A DNA stretch of 64,000 nt from Zygnema cylindricum (Eukaryota > Streptophyta > Zygnematophyceae > Zygnematales > Zygnemataceae), in NCBI GenBank assembly GCA_037447655.1, contig JBBHKE010002349.1, positions 54,451-118,450 of the forward strand, in the 5' to 3' direction. The notes under the pieces are model-generated. The model did not search any database, was not told the DNA's origin, and saw only the letters and a list, made by a program, of their open reading frames with translations. A program made the position numbers and the translations under genes. Within the stretch, counting starts at the first letter, position 1. Each line of letters starts with the position of its first letter. Of the stretch, positions 46,007-58,944 are shown piece after piece.

Positions 46007-49000
46007 CTCCCCTTATTTTCTAGTCAATCTTTAAATTTAGACCACACTTCTCCCAGCATAAAATTAGCTTAGGGGAAGGCACAGGTTTGGTCATCATATT
46101 TGCTACCATCTCGCTATCTGGTCGGTACTCTAAACTGATTATTTTGTTTTCTACTTTCTCTCTAACAAAGTTCAGTCTAATGTCCATGTGTTTGGCTTTA
46201 AAATGATGTTTAGGATTGGCAGAAATATCGATCGCTGCTTCATTATCACAAAAAAAGCTATGCACACCACTCTTAAGGTGACCATGCTCACCAAGCAAAG
46301 ACTTGACCCACATCAATTCTTTTACAACAGAGCAAGAGGCCATATACTCAGCATCCATGGTGGACTGAGCAATAACCTTTTGTTGTTTGCTACTCAAACA
46401 GCAAGCCCCATTACCCACATATAATACATATCCTGAAGTACATCGCCTCATCGGAGCATCACCATAAGTGGTTCACTCCAAATAGTGATGTCAGTATTCT
46501 CCCCACCCAAATGCAACCATAGATCCGTGGTTCCCATCAAATATCTAAGGACTCTCTTAGCTACCTCCCAATCCTTCATAGTGGGAGTATTTAAACTTCT
46601 ACTTAGCACTCCTACAGCTGCAGCTAAATCTGGTCGGGTACAATTCATACAATAGATTAGGCTTTCCACTACTTGCCTTTAAGGAATAGTTTGCATGAAC
46701 TTCTGTTCATCAGGAGATAATTCCTCGTGTAAGACTATGACTCCTTCTTCCTCACTCCCCTCACTTCCTTTCTTTAACTCCATTGGAGTTGTACAACTAT
46801 TAGCTTTGTCCATCTGAAATTTTTCAAGCATGTTACCTATTGCTTCTTTTTGAGTCAATCTTATAATCTTTCTTTCTAGGTCTTTTTCTACTTGAATTCC
46901 CAAAATATATTTTGCCTCCTCCATATCCTTCATTTCAAATCCCCCGTTAAAATTGATTTTCAGTTTATATATTTTGTCCATTGATTTACTTAAGACTAGC
47001 AAATCATCAACATAAATTGCAATAAATATAACACCTTCTCCATCTTAAAAAACATAGATTGAGTAATCTGAGCTGATCCGGATATATCCCAAACAGGTAA
47101 GAAACTCATTAAGCTTCTTATTCCATTGTCGAGGCACCTATTTCACCCCATAAAGAGACTTAATCAGCGGACATACATCACTCTCCTCTCCTTCCTCCAC
47201 AAATCCTTCGGGTTGTTACATGAAGATCTTCTTTTTTTTAATCTCCATGTAAAAAGGTTGTCTTGATGTCCATCAGGTGCACCTCCATGTCTTTCGTTGC
47301 TGCCAAACTGAGAAGTATGCAGACAGAGGGAAATCTGACGACCAGGGCAAAGGTTTCCTCGTAGACGATTCCCTCCTTTTGTGTAAATCCTTTTGCCACT
47401 AATTGGGCCTTGTAGCGCTCAATTGTGTTATCTCGGTTCAGTTTTAATTTGAAAACCCACTTACAACCGATTCATTTTTGGTTAGGTGGACAATCCACCA
47501 GCTCCGAAGTATCGGCTGCCATAATTGAGGCCATCTCCTCATAGATGGCTGTCTTCCACCAGTTCTTTTCAGGACAAGTCATCGCTTCTCTATAAGTATA
47601 AGGTTCATCTTGATGAGATAGTTTTGTTACCTTGTTATTAACATGTTTTTCTTGCAATCTTTTGCTACTTCTCCTTCCCCCCTTCAAAATCTATGGCCGG
47701 AATAGATGGTTCTCGTGGATTCTTTCGAACAATCTCGGCTTTTTCACTATCCTTTAATTCGGAAAAACAATTTTCACCACGTTTTCCGCTTCGGGTAGAG
47801 TTGTCACTGAGTTTCCACAGCCAAGTCCTTTTCGTTCTGATTTGTACATGGAAGAATGTCATCTTCTCTAAAACTTGGATAGTTAGGAAGATCAAAGTCA
47901 TCGGAATTTTCTGACTCAAATCTGATTTTTACAGACTTTGTATACTTGAAGGGATCCACAGACTTTCCTTCATCCATAACTACTAGATGCTTTACTAAGA
48001 TTATATCTTCCTTTTTTAGATTATAAACTTTATATCCTTTAACATCCTCAACAAATCCTAATAAGTATCCCGGATTTCCTGTAGGATTTAGCTTCCAATT
48101 GGACCGATTTGTATCTAGACTGAAAACTTGAGTGCCGAAAACCTTTAAGTGAGATATGTCCGGTTTCCAGCCTGTCCATCTCTCATAAGGTGTTTGATCT
48201 TTCATAGCTGAAGTTATAACTCTATTTTTGAGGTAATTTGCACAGTTCATTGCTTCTGCCCAAAACCTTTTTCCTATCTTTTTATCTGACAACATACTTC
48301 CAGCACCATCACTTAGTGTTCTAATAAACCTTTCAGCTACCCCATTCTATTCCAAGTATTCTAGAATTGTCTTTTGGTGTTGAACTCCATCTTCCCTCAG
48401 AAAATCCTCAAACTGTTTAGAAGTATACTCTCCACCATTGTCACTCCTTACTCTCTTGATTAGAGTTTCATGGAGTTTTTCCCTCTATGCTTTATATTGT
48501 TCAAAACATTCCTAAGATTCTGACTTGTTTTTCAAAAAATACACCTTGGAATACCGAGACCAATCATCAGTTATAGTCATCATAAATCTCTTCCCCCGCG
48601 GTGAGCGCACTTTAGCCGGTTCCCAAATATCTGTGTGTACTAAATCTAGAATTTTTTCTCCCTTATAGGTGACTGTTTTGGGAAAGGGTAATATGTGTGG
48701 TTTACCTTGAGCACATCCACTACAATCAATTATATTATCACTCTCACTGAACTGAATCACTTCCACCACTCCCATCTTTTTCATCTCTCTTAACTCATCT
48801 AGATTCACATCCCCAAGCCTCTTATGCCACATCATAATATCATGAACACCAGCATAATAAAGTCTCTTTGTTTCTTTACTAAAATCATCCTAAACATCCT
48901 TTGGCTACCTTTCTCAGAAATGAAATAAACCTCCTCCTCAAAACTTGCAGTAAAGACTCTTTTCCTAGTGTTAGTGTCAAAACCCTTATCATCGAATAGA

Positions 49001-49396
49001 GACGTAGAGATGATGTTTTTGTTCAACTCCGGAATAAACAATACATCAAAGAATGTAACTATGGATGTCTTTCCTTCTACTAACACTTTCAAATCTACCG
49101 ATCCTAAGTGAGTAGTAGTGACTATCCTCCCATCCCCGTACAATATCTCTACGGTGGGAATTTTCTTATCTTAGTGAATAGGTGCTTATCCTTACACATG
49201 TGCATGCAGGCACCTGAAACAATAATCCAACCTGCTTCACCTTACAATCCACCGTAAACACATTTCTGTCTTCGTGGAATTTCAAACTCGTTTTTCGCCT
49301 CCAACTCCTCATCCAATAGGAGCTCATCGTCCTTATCATCGGATTCCGCCTCATGTACCTGTGTCACAAGGGTCTTTTTCTTTCCTCTCGGGGTTC
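46007..49396 (-). pseudogene. Copia family 2, copy A: protease-integrase-RT-RNase H region
   Basis: Reading leftward: a decayed protease (VSGACMHMC where DSGA is expected, near 49215), pre-integrase MMWHKRLGDVNLDELREMK, integrase core VHTDIWEPAK, then KKIGKRFWAEAMNCANYLKN, a variable linker, RT pieces (47280-47690; LGIQVEKDLERKIIRLTQKE near 46900) and RNase H (CTSGYVLYVGNG..., AQSTMDAEYMA, FCDNEAAIDIS, AKHMDIRLNFVREKVE; 46451-46020). Several stops and frame changes make it inactive. The element is split by the family-1 insertion at 49397. Confidence 0.88.
49392..49396. other. Target-site duplication, left (ggttc)
   Basis: ggttc immediately precedes the left LTR and recurs at 54966-54970 after the right LTR. 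The related copy at 63371-63375 has a single ggttc, the empty site. Confidence 0.95.
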
Positions 49397-50184
49397 TGTT
49401 GAATTTTGTGGGCCTCACTCATCTCGCAACAATCTAGCTTCACAAAGCAAAAACTCTCTCACAGGTCACTCAAGAATCTTCCGAAGCCACAAAGAATTCA
49501 CTCACAAAGTAAAAGCACACTTGCTCAAATTTTCCTCTCCGAGAAGAATCACTTTATTATCTCCAAGTTCTCTTTACAAGGCTTCACTTATCTTTGTATC
49601 TCAACTCACACAGAGTTACAATGCTTTCTCACTATAGGGACTCTTACTATCTCTTCAACTATGGTCACAACCAATTCTCCAATTGTATTGATTTGTCTAC
49701 TTCTCCTACTTTATATATACTCTTTTCTACTCTACCCTTCTAGACATTCTAGAGATTTCTAGCTCTAACTTATTGACAAGTGTCCTTCTCGTGGCTCTCC
49801 ACGTCACAAGAACCTACTAGACATGTCCCCGAAACTCGTGGCTCTCCACGTCACAAGAACCTACTAGACATGTCCCCGAAACTCCAAGGAAACACTTAGG
49901 AACCACCTCGGAAAAGTCCATACCGTTTCCTGTGGAACCTTCTAGAAGCTTCTTCTTTGCACGCCTGTAACTTTTGATCTACGTATCCAAATCTTGCTCT
50001 CTATAGCTCGTTCGAAAGCTCTTTCTCTGTAGATAAAGATCGTCTGGTCGCGTGCTCGATTTAACCATTTAACAAGAAAGTTATTCCACTTTGCACTTCT
50101 GCACTGTGCTTCTCCATTGCGCCACTGCGCTCTCTCCCTTTAATGCACTATCTTCTGAACTAACTTAGGATTACTTTCTCAACA
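49397..50184 (-). mobile_element. 3' LTR of Copia family 1
   Basis: 788 bp, starting TGTTGAATTTTG and ending TTTCTCAACA. It differs from the partner LTR (54178-54965) at roughly seven positions, about 99% identity, indicating recent insertion. It contains a 47-bp tandem duplication (49788-49881). Confidence 0.95.
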
Positions 50185-50194
50185 CCCCCTCTTA
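50185..50194 (-). promoter_or_regulatory. Polypurine tract of Copia family 1
   Basis: TAAGAGGGGG on the element strand, directly before the 3' LTR; primes plus-strand DNA synthesis. Confidence 0.85.
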
Positions 50195-50207
50195 ATCATT
50201 AGTTAGT

Positions 50208-53200
50208 TCAATGATGACTTACAAGTCCAAATAACTCATTACACAAATTTACTTTCTCTCTTGAGATTGCCTTTGTCAAACTATCCGCCGCTTGCATGCT
50301 CGTATGCACATACTCAAATTTTATCTCTTTACTTTCAACATATTCTCTAACAAAATGAAATTGAATGTCAATATGCTTTGTGCGAGCATGATAAACGGGA
50401 TTTTTCATGAGAGCAATACTTCCTTGATTATCCGAGTATATCACCGTTGTTCCTTGCTCGAATCCCGCCTCTTTAAAGAACGCCCTTAACCATATGGCTT
50501 CCTTCGTAGCGTGTGTTGCTGCCATATATTCGGCTTCCGTGCTCGATAGGGCAACCGTCCTTTGTCTTCGGGAGCTCCAACTTATTGCTGCGCCTCCGCA
50601 TGTAAAAACATATCCGGTCGTGCTTCGCCGTGTGTCTTCGTCGCCTCCCCAATCTGAGTCGACATATCCGGTGAATTCTACGGATTCTCCTCTCTTGAAT
50701 TTTAAACCGAAATTCACCGTTCCTTTGAGGTAACGCAAAATTCTTTTCACGGCTTGCCAATGTATAATTCCCGGATTCTCCATGAATTGGGAAACACTCC
50801 CAACCGCCGCAGCCAAATCCGGTCTCGTTGCTACCATCAAATACATCAAGCTCCCGACCGCTTCTCGATACGGTACTTCCTTCATTTGCTCCCTTTCGTC
50901 CTCGTTCGTTGGACACATATTTTTCGTGAGCTTCAGCCCCGTGTCCATTGGTGTGCTCACCGGCTTGCAATTCTCCATATTAAATCGCTTGAGGACTTCT
51001 CTCGCGTACTTCTCTTGGTGCATGGTCACCTCGCCTTTCTCTTTATCAATATCCACTTTAATTCCCAACAAATAATTAGTTTCTCCTAAATCACTCATTT
51101 CAAACTTACTTTTGAGAAACCTTTTAACTTTCAAAATTTCATCATCGAGATAACCAAAGATGTTCACATCATCCACATAGATAGACACAATTGTGAGAGA
51201 TTTTCCTACTCCACGCTTATACACCGCTCTATCCGTCTCAAATCTCTCAAAGCCTTCCTTTTTCATTTCACCGTCGATACGGTGATTCCAACACCGTGGT
51301 CCTTGTTTAAGACCATAGAGAGGCTTCTTTAACTTGCACACAAGGTCCTCCTCTCCCTTCTTCACCATGCCTTCCGGTTGCTCCATATAAATTTCCTCGT
51401 CAAGCTCTCCATTGAGGAACGCCGTCTTCACGTCCATTTGATGCATCTTCATGCCCTCCAATGCGGCAATCGCGACCAAACTCCTTAAGCTTGAAAATTT
51501 CACAACCGGTGCAAAAGTTTCATTGTAGTCAATCCCCTCCTTTTGGGAATATCCCTTCGCGACTAAACGGGCTTTGTAACGCTCCACGGTCCCGTCCGCC
51601 TTCCTCTTAATTTTGTAGACCCATTTGCAACCGACAATATTTTTCCCCTCCGGTCTTGGGACGAGTTCCCACGTGTCATTGTCATAGAGACTCCTCATTT
51701 CGTCGTCCATAGCCGCCCTCCATTTTTGTGCTTCGGCACACGTAATCGCCTCTTGAAAACTCTGCGGCTCCTCCTCTTCCGTAAGAAAACAATATGCAAA
51801 TCCGGCAAATTCCTCATTCACACCACCAAGTCTCGTAGCGGTTAATCTCTTTGGTGTTGTTCTCACTCTTCCGGATCTCCTCGGTGCCTGCGGGCTTGTT
51901 TCCGGAGTTGAATTTGCCTCATCCGTCTCGGGTGGAGTGCTAGTCGAACTCGAAGGACTTGCTTCTTCTTCCACCTCCACCTCCTCTTCATGCTCCTTAA
52001 TTTCCATATCCTCAAATGACTCCTCTTTAGCCTCTTGTTTTTCATGGACAATAACATCTCGGCTTGATACGACCTTTTGCTTTTTCGTATCCCAAAGCGA
52101 TACGCCTTTCTCGCCGCATCATATCCAACGAAAAAATCCCGTCCAACTTTTCTTATCAAACTTCTTTCGCTTTTGTGAAGGAATAAATACGCTCGCTTTG
52201 CATCCGAACACTCGCAAGTGTTGCACACTCGGCTTGTAGCCACTCCATGCCTCCTCGGGGGTAACGTCTTCTAAGTTTGCGCTTGGTGACCGATTCTTAA
52301 CATGCACGGTGCAATAAATCGCCTCGGCCCAAAATGACTTGTCGAGGTCCGCCGAGTGGACCATAGCTCGTGCACCCTCCACCAACGTTCGGTTTAATCT
52401 TTCGGCCACTCCGTTTTGTTGCGGGCTATAAGGGGTAGTAAATTCTTGCCGAATTCCCTCCTTCTTACAAAACGACTTAAAAACTCCTGAGGTGTATTCT
52501 CCGCCGTTGTCGGATCGTAGCGCCTTCACCTTCTTTTCGGAATATTTCTCGGCTTCGGCCTTAAACTCCTTAAACTTCTCGAGAGCTTCCCGTTTCTCCC
52601 TCATGAAGTAAATCCACACTTTCCTGGTACAATCGTCCGTGAAAGTGATGAAATATTTACTCCCTCCAAGACTCCTCGGGTGCGGTCCACTTATGTCCGT
52701 GTGGACAAGCTCAAGCTTCTCCCGAGTTTTTCTCTCCTCCGTGCGTTTAAACGGCTCTCTATGTTGTTTCCCCTCCAAACAACCGTCACACACCCCCGTT
52801 AGAGTTCCACTAACTCCTTCAAGCCCCTTCACCATTTTCTTCTCAATTAACTTCTTTAAGTTGGCCTCTCCTAAATGCGCAAACCTTTTATGCCATAAAC
52901 TAAAGGACTTTAACTCACTTGAATTTCCCTCGGCAATAAATGATCCCCCTCTCACTCTTGGTATCCTTACTCTTAACTTAAATAAATTCCCTTCCGCTAT
53001 TCCTTCACCTTTTACTCTACCCGTGCTCTCTTCAATAATCTCACACTTATACTTCTCTTTAAATACAACTCTATGTCCAAACTTCACGGCATGGATCACA
53101 CTAAATAAATTCTTCTTTAATTGCGGAGTATAAAACACATTTTTCAAAGTGACTCGGTTTATACCTCTACCCGTGGGTAAATCTACTCTCACATCACCCT

Positions 53201-54155
53201 CCATATTTACCTCTAAAGACTCATTATTAGCAACAATAATTCTTTTTGGTGTATCCAATTTAGTGAGAGTTACAAACAACGACTTTTCATTACACATATG
53301 ATGCGTTGCTCCCGAGTCTACAATCCAATCACTTGAACTTCCCTTCTTCTCCACGAGATTTGCTTGTTGAAGTTCCACGGTCATCGCGTTGCCTTTCTTG
53401 TGTTTGCACTCATACGCTCGATGACCCTCTTTTCCGCAATTGTAGCATGCCGTTGAGCTCCCTCCCTTCGGCCTCTCATTTGCCTTCTTCGATAGTCGGC
53501 AATTCTTCGCCATGTGACCCGCTTTGCCGCAATTGTAGCACTTCCTCATAGTAGTGCTCTTGCGTCCTTTTGTGAAAAGCGCCGAATCTCCCGACTCCTC
53601 ACTTTCTCCATGCTTGAGGTCGAGCTCCTCTTGTAGTAGCCGACTTATGACGTACTCCAACTTTAACTTCTCTTGTGATTTTAACGCCGTCACGAGCATT
53701 TTATATTCACTTGGGAGGCTCCTCAATAACGTAAGCACGAGGTCTTCTTCGTCTTGTTTCTTTCCGACCGCCGTTAGTTGCCCCGCAAGCTCCTTAAGTC
53801 GATTCACGTGCGTTTGAATCGAGTCCGTCTCCTTCATCTTAAAGGTGGCAAGTTTCTCCTTTAATTGCAACACATTTGCCGTTCCACTATCTTCATACAC
53901 CTTGAGCAAGGTGTCCCACATCCCCTTTGCCGAATCGCATCCTAAAATGTGGGATACTTGAGTGTCGTCAAGACTCAACAAAATGTAACCTTTGGCCTCT
54001 TCCTCCTTTCTTTGCCACACCACAAGCTCGTCTTGTGCCGCCGGTGCCGGGTCGGTTCCATCAACGTGTCCCCATAGTTTCTTCATCTTGAGCACTTGCT
54101 TAATTTTCGCTTTCCATATGTGGAAATTTGCTCCAGCAAACTTGGAGAACTTCAT
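50208..54155 (-). CDS. Copia family 1 gag-pol polyprotein, near-complete, two compensating indels
   Basis: About 1316 codons from the ATG at 54155 (MKFSKFAGANFHIWKAKIKQ); the Met farther upstream lies in the LTR. Residues about 1-190 are gag; two zinc knuckles CYNCGKAGHMAKNC and CYNCGKEGHRAYEC lie at 206-219 and 237-250; protease DSGATHHMC begins at 280. Pre-integrase HHCC (LWHKRFAHLG...CDGC) is followed by the integrase triad D487, D549, E585 (SDNGGEY; NGVAER). RT has MDVKTAFLNGELDEEIYM and IYVDDVNIFG (YVDD at about 993-996); RNase H has GYVDSDWGGDED, SSTEAEYMA, IYSDNQGS and ARTKHIDIQFHFVREYVE. One stop (52119-52121) arises from an extra T in a homopolymer (52131-52136) and a lost T near 52095; the original frame resumes at once. 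Everything else is open. Confidence 0.95.
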
Positions 54156-54165
54156 GGCTTCGTTT

Positions 54166-54177
54166 GCTCCGATACCA
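54166..54177 (-). promoter_or_regulatory. Primer-binding site, 3' end of tRNA-iMet
   Basis: TGGTATCGGAGC on the element strand, touching the 5' LTR. Plant Copia elements typically show TGGTATCAGAGC; one base differs. Confidence 0.9.
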
Positions 54178-54965
54178 TGTTGAATTTTGTGGGCCTCACT
54201 CATCTTGCAACAATCTAGCTTCACAAAGCAAAAACTCTCTCACATGTCACTCAAGAATCTTCCGAAGCCACAAAGAATTCACTCACAAAGTAAAAGCACA
54301 CTTGCTCAAATTTTCCTCTCCGAGAAGAATCACTTTATTATCTCCAAGTTCTCTTTACAAGGCTTCACTTATCTTTGTATCTCAACTCACACAGAGTTAC
54401 AATGCTTTCTCACTATAGGGACTCTTACTATCTCTTCAACTATGGTCACAACCAATTCTCCAATTGTATTGATTTGTCTACTTCTCCTACTTCATATATA
54501 CTCTTTTCTACTCTACCCTTCTAGACATTCTAGACATTTCTAGCTCTAACTTATTGACAAGTGTCCTTCTCGTGGCTCTCCACGTCACAAGAACCTACTA
54601 GACATGTCCCCGAAACTCGTGGCTCTCCACGTCACAAGAACCTACTAGACATGTCCCCGAAACTCCAAGGAAACACTTAGGAACCACCTCGGAAAAGTCC
54701 ATACCGTTTCCTGTGGAACCTTCTAGAAGCTTCTGCTTTGCACGCCTGTAACGTTTGATCTACGTATCCAAATCTTGCTCTCTATAGCTCGTTCGAAATC
54801 TCTTTCTCTGTAGATAAAGATCGTCTGGTCGCGTGCTCGATTTAACCATTTAACAAGAAAGTTATTCCACTTTGCACTTCTGCACTGTGCTTCTCCATTG
54901 CGCCACTGCGCTCTCTCCCTTTAATGCACTATCTTCTGAACTAACTTAGGATTACTTTCTCAACA
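54178..54965 (-). mobile_element. 5' LTR of Copia family 1
   Basis: 788 bp, same TG...CA ends as the partner. It carries the same 47-bp internal duplication (54569-54662). The target duplication ggttc follows at 54966-54970. Confidence 0.95.
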
Positions 54966-55930
54966 GGTTCCACCGGTCTGCCCCTCCTTTAACCAAAGCT
55001 CGGTTAGCTTAGTGTTCTCTGCCATATAGTGCCCCGGTTTCTTAAAAAATGACATAAACCTTTGGGAGCCCTTGGTCTGAACTCGTCAGTCTCATTTTTC
55101 TACTCCCTCCCCCCATAGTTTTCGACCGATTTCCAAGAATCCTTGTTCCTCCAATCGCTCGCAACTGCCAAGGTTTGCCCACTATTTTCTCCCCTTCGGA
55201 ACTCAATCGTATTCACCCGAACAAGAATCATCCCAACCACTAAGTTCCATATCCACCTTGAGTCGGACAAGTCCAGCACACAATTGACTATGTTCTCGAA
55301 CTCATTGGGTAACATCATCAGTAAACAGTTAACCTTTTCTTTTTCACTAAAATCTTTTCCAACACTCTCTAGCTCCATGAAAAGTGTAGCAAGCTCATTG
55401 CAAAAATCCAACATCTTCCCCCCATTCTATACATACTCCTTAACTTTTTGATCAGCCGATTGTTGTTGCTGAATCGTACCACTTTGGTCCATCTCCATGA
55501 GAGCCATCCAAAGATCGGATGCCCTTTCTACTTGCAAATGAGGACATGCAAGTCCTTGAGTAAGATGGCGTAGGATGAAGTGCTTTGTCGCCATATTATT
55601 GAAGTCCCAAGTTTCAGTATCATTCTCCTCGTTCCTCGGAATAGGTGACATGAATGCTAAACCAATTGCTATTGGTGTGGTCATGTCCTTCGCCGTTCTT
55701 TTGTCCACCACCTCTCTTTTGTTTGTCTCCTCCGTTGAAGATGGATTTGTTTTCCTTGCAATTTGCTTCCTCCAAACCCTAGAGGGATTCTTAGACTTGA
55801 TGGACGCCCCACTGGTCCACTTACTATCCCCCAAAACCTTTTCTCGCATAGAGCTCCTATCATCATACTTTCCCAATATATGAAGCCAGTTCCATTAAAA
55901 ATGGGTACCATAGAGGGTGGGCCCATCACC
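54966..55930 (-). pseudogene. Copia family 2, copy A: gag region
   Basis: Reading leftward from the ATG at 55924-55926: MGPPSMVPIFNGTGFIYWES, ALCEKRFWGIVSGPVG, then in another frame ATKHFILRHLTQGLACPHLQ, ERASDLWMALMEMDQSG, MLDFCNELATLFMELESVGK and FSEKEKVNCLLMMLPNEFEN, the UBN2/gag_2 domain of Copia gag. Stops and frame changes separate these pieces. It rejoins 49396 if the family-1 insertion is ignored. The zinc knuckle region is near 55050. Confidence 0.85.
55916..55930 (-). promoter_or_regulatory. Half tRNA-iMet primer-binding site, copy A
   Basis: The + strand ggtgggcccatcacc matches 14 of 15 bases of the plant initiator tRNA-Met anticodon arm (ggtgggcccataacc). It touches the LTR start at 55931 and contains the gag ATG. 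Confidence 0.75.
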
Positions 55931-56999
55931 TGAAACTCTGAGACCTCTATAAGTCCTCAAAATGGCAGCTTCCAAGAAGCCTCTAGGATAACTTTGACCC
56001 CTTTGTGTTTCAGCAAGAGCAAATGCCACCTTGGCAGACAAAAACTCAGGCCACCTTCAACCTTGTGAAGGCAAGACTCCCTTAAGTCTATAGCAAAAAG
56101 AATCTATGAATTTGCTCCCTTGAGCACTTAGTTATGAAGGGTCAAAATTGACCTTTTGTATAGAAGCTCTTTGAGAGAGAGGGTCCTATCTTCCATTTTT
56201 TTCTAAGTCTTATCTCTCTCACAAACACTATCTACTGATATATGGAACCAATCATATTACACTTCCGTACACAAAAGTACAGCTGCAGGTCTACTATCTG
56301 TACAGATACTGTACGACATGGCTTAAAAGTCGACACATGTCATTTCTAGATGCGGTCGCGTAATCCCCGAAGATTCTCCGATCCAACGTGATTTTGCCAT
56401 GTGTCATCCGATGTGGCGATGACCACAAATTGTCGAGATTCTCTTCCGCGATCTCAGCTTTCTTCCTGGCCATCCGATTGAATTTAGATTTCAATCGTAG
56501 CCGTCATAAATACTTGAGCGATATTTTTTTCGTTTAAAGAAACAAATGCGCGGTACTCGTTTCTTATATATACTGTAATCCGAACTTTTACATAACTTGA
56601 TCTATGTATCACGTAAACAGTTGCAGTTAAATGAATTATCCTACGTGGTAATATTTAAATAGATAACAAACCCTATAGCATGTATTATTAGTCTTAGACT
56701 TCACGGATAAGTCTACTGGCTACCGGCTGCCTGACGTTCGGCAGGTACCAGGATCAAATCCTGGTTCTGACATCTTACCTTTTAGTAAATAAACTACCTA
56801 TCAGTAAATCAACTTATCTATTTCCCGTAAACCTCTGGATAGCCTAGGTATCCATGGCTCTATTTTCCTCTTCAACTTCTCAGTGACTGCAACAAGTGTG
56901 GGAGTTGGAGAGAGAAGTTAGAGACAAACTGCCTTAGCTTCTTTTTCTGCATTTCAATTTAGACCTAGAAAATACTAACAAGAACCATCAATTTCTACA
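55931..56999 (-). mobile_element. 5' LTR of Copia family 2, copy A
   Basis: 1069 bp from TGAAACTC to TTCTACA, followed by tcacg. It contains the tRNA-like module (D-arm 56697-56713; T-arm accaggatcaaatcctggt 56747-56765) and the stem-loop (56868-56912). Confidence 0.85.
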
Positions 57000-58944
57000 T
57001 CACGCTTTGAGAAAGGCATATTTCAAAAATATCCGTTCAAGGTTTTGAATAACTATCCTTGCACACGTGGTAATAATGCTAGGGTGCTTAAATATAGTTC
57101 AAAGCTTGCTATTTGTGTTCCTAAATAGCGAGAGAAGGAAACTCGAACAAGAATTATTGAAGTTGTATTAAATATACTATGTAAAGTCGGTAGGAAGGTG
57201 GAAGGACAAGATGGTAATGGGAGGAATGATTGCGTTGACAATATCATAAAGTTTTTTATGAACTTCATTAATGACTAAACTTGCGTTTACTTGATTTTTT
57301 TGAAAGTTGTGGCGAATGTTTGTTTGTTTTTCTTTTTAGAGCCGATTGTTATGTGTGTAATAGATTTAGTTTAACATAGAGATTAGCAACTGATCAATTT
57401 TATAACAGGGATTTCTCTAACTAAAAATACAAAAAACTAAGGGCTTCAATTGTCTACCTATTATCTTCCTTTCCTACATTGTATTTCTCTTCCCTTTGTA
57501 TTTTCTTCAGCTATAAATTAAAGAAGAGGAGTTTAAGTTAGTATTTTAAATAAGACATCGCTAGTACGGAAGTTTTAGTTTTTATTTTGTTTCTCTTTTT
57601 TTTTGCTAAGTTTCAAAATTTATTTTTCTTGACCGCGTGTGATTTCATGTACATAAAACTTATGATCGTTATTTTCATTATTACCGTAAATTAGCAAGAA
57701 TGGTCTCTTCAAACTTTAACCAACTACATACAACACATCATACACCCTACACACTTCACCTAATGTAGAAGTTTGCGACACAGTTATCATTTTTGCTTTA
57801 GAACCGATTATTTAGTTTCCCATGAGGTTTCACAAATTATTACATCACGCATGGTCGATATTATCTTGCTTGATGTTGAATTGCCCGATGTTGTTTTTCT
57901 TGATATGGTTTTTCTCAAAATTATTTTCTCGATACTGTTTTTCCCGTTATTTTTTTCCTCAATATTATTTTTCTCGATGTTGCCTGTCCTATTATTGAAT
58001 GCATTGTTTCAAAAAACATGTCACTCGTCGTGGGTCCGGGAGCTCGGCACATTGGGTTAGCTCCATATGATAGTGCTATGAATGGTTTGGGTTTGTAGAT
58101 GAACAGGCTTGATGTGATTTGGAGTCAGAAAAACATAGACGCCAATTTTAGTACTTAAAAAGTTTAAAGATGATGTAAGTTGTAATTTGTTTTCTCAAAT
58201 TAATCAAATGAATTATTATGCTTACTGTCCATCAATAACAAAAACAGGTTGTTTAGCTGCTCGTACTTTCCATGGATCGCTTCTTCGCAGGCGGCCTTTT
58301 AGAAGCTTCGGCCATGACTTCCAACTAGGGTTAATTGACCATCTCTTCATGTATTTGCCGTCAAATTTGGCGTACAAGCACTTAAAACAACCTATTTAAA
58401 AAAAAAAAAAAATTTATGGGCAGATCACCTCCACCCGCTCTTTCTTTTTCTATTGATCGAGTCTGCCAATTTAGGCCAATTTCCTTTTTACCTTTTGTGG
58501 CCATCTCGTGCAATCTTGGCCGCCCTATTTCGTGTGACACCAGTCAAGCAACAATATTACGTAAGTTCAGCTCGTTTTGGCAGGAATCGTTATCGCCGAC
58601 ACCTTCTCGAAGTTTCGGCCATGGTTTTCTCTTAAGGTTTTTTTGCCATCCTCTTCGCGTATCTGCGCCAAACTTAGCATGCAGTTGTTATACAAAAATT
58701 ATTTTCAAGGACACTTGTGTTAGTTGGAAACTCGGCTCCATACGTTCTCCTGTTTTTTCAAAACTGGCTCTACCAATTTCGTCCAATTTCGTTTTTTCCC
58801 TTTATGGAGATCTCCTACCATCTTTACCACTCAAATTGCCGTGATATTTGCGAGTATTTCGACGAATTTCTTATTATGCCGACAGCTTGAACGCTTCGGC
58901 CATGGTTTCCTACTAGCGTTTTCCGATCTTCCTTTCATTTGCGG
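57000..58944. other. Spacer between two family-2 elements, with about 300-bp tandem repeats
   Basis: No gene recognised. In 58280-58944 the words cttcggccatg(g), catctcttc/cctcttcg and attt(gc)gcc recur near 58305, 58613 and 58893, with a shared cgtgccaattt/ccaatttcgtccaattt block between, giving two to three diverged units of 280-306 bp. 57560-57990 is T-rich with repeated gatgttg/tttttct words. Confidence 0.55.

Noticed and set aside
52007-52243. Programmed frameshift between gag-pol halves
   Set aside because: Both halves are in the same frame; two compensating indels explain the break better.
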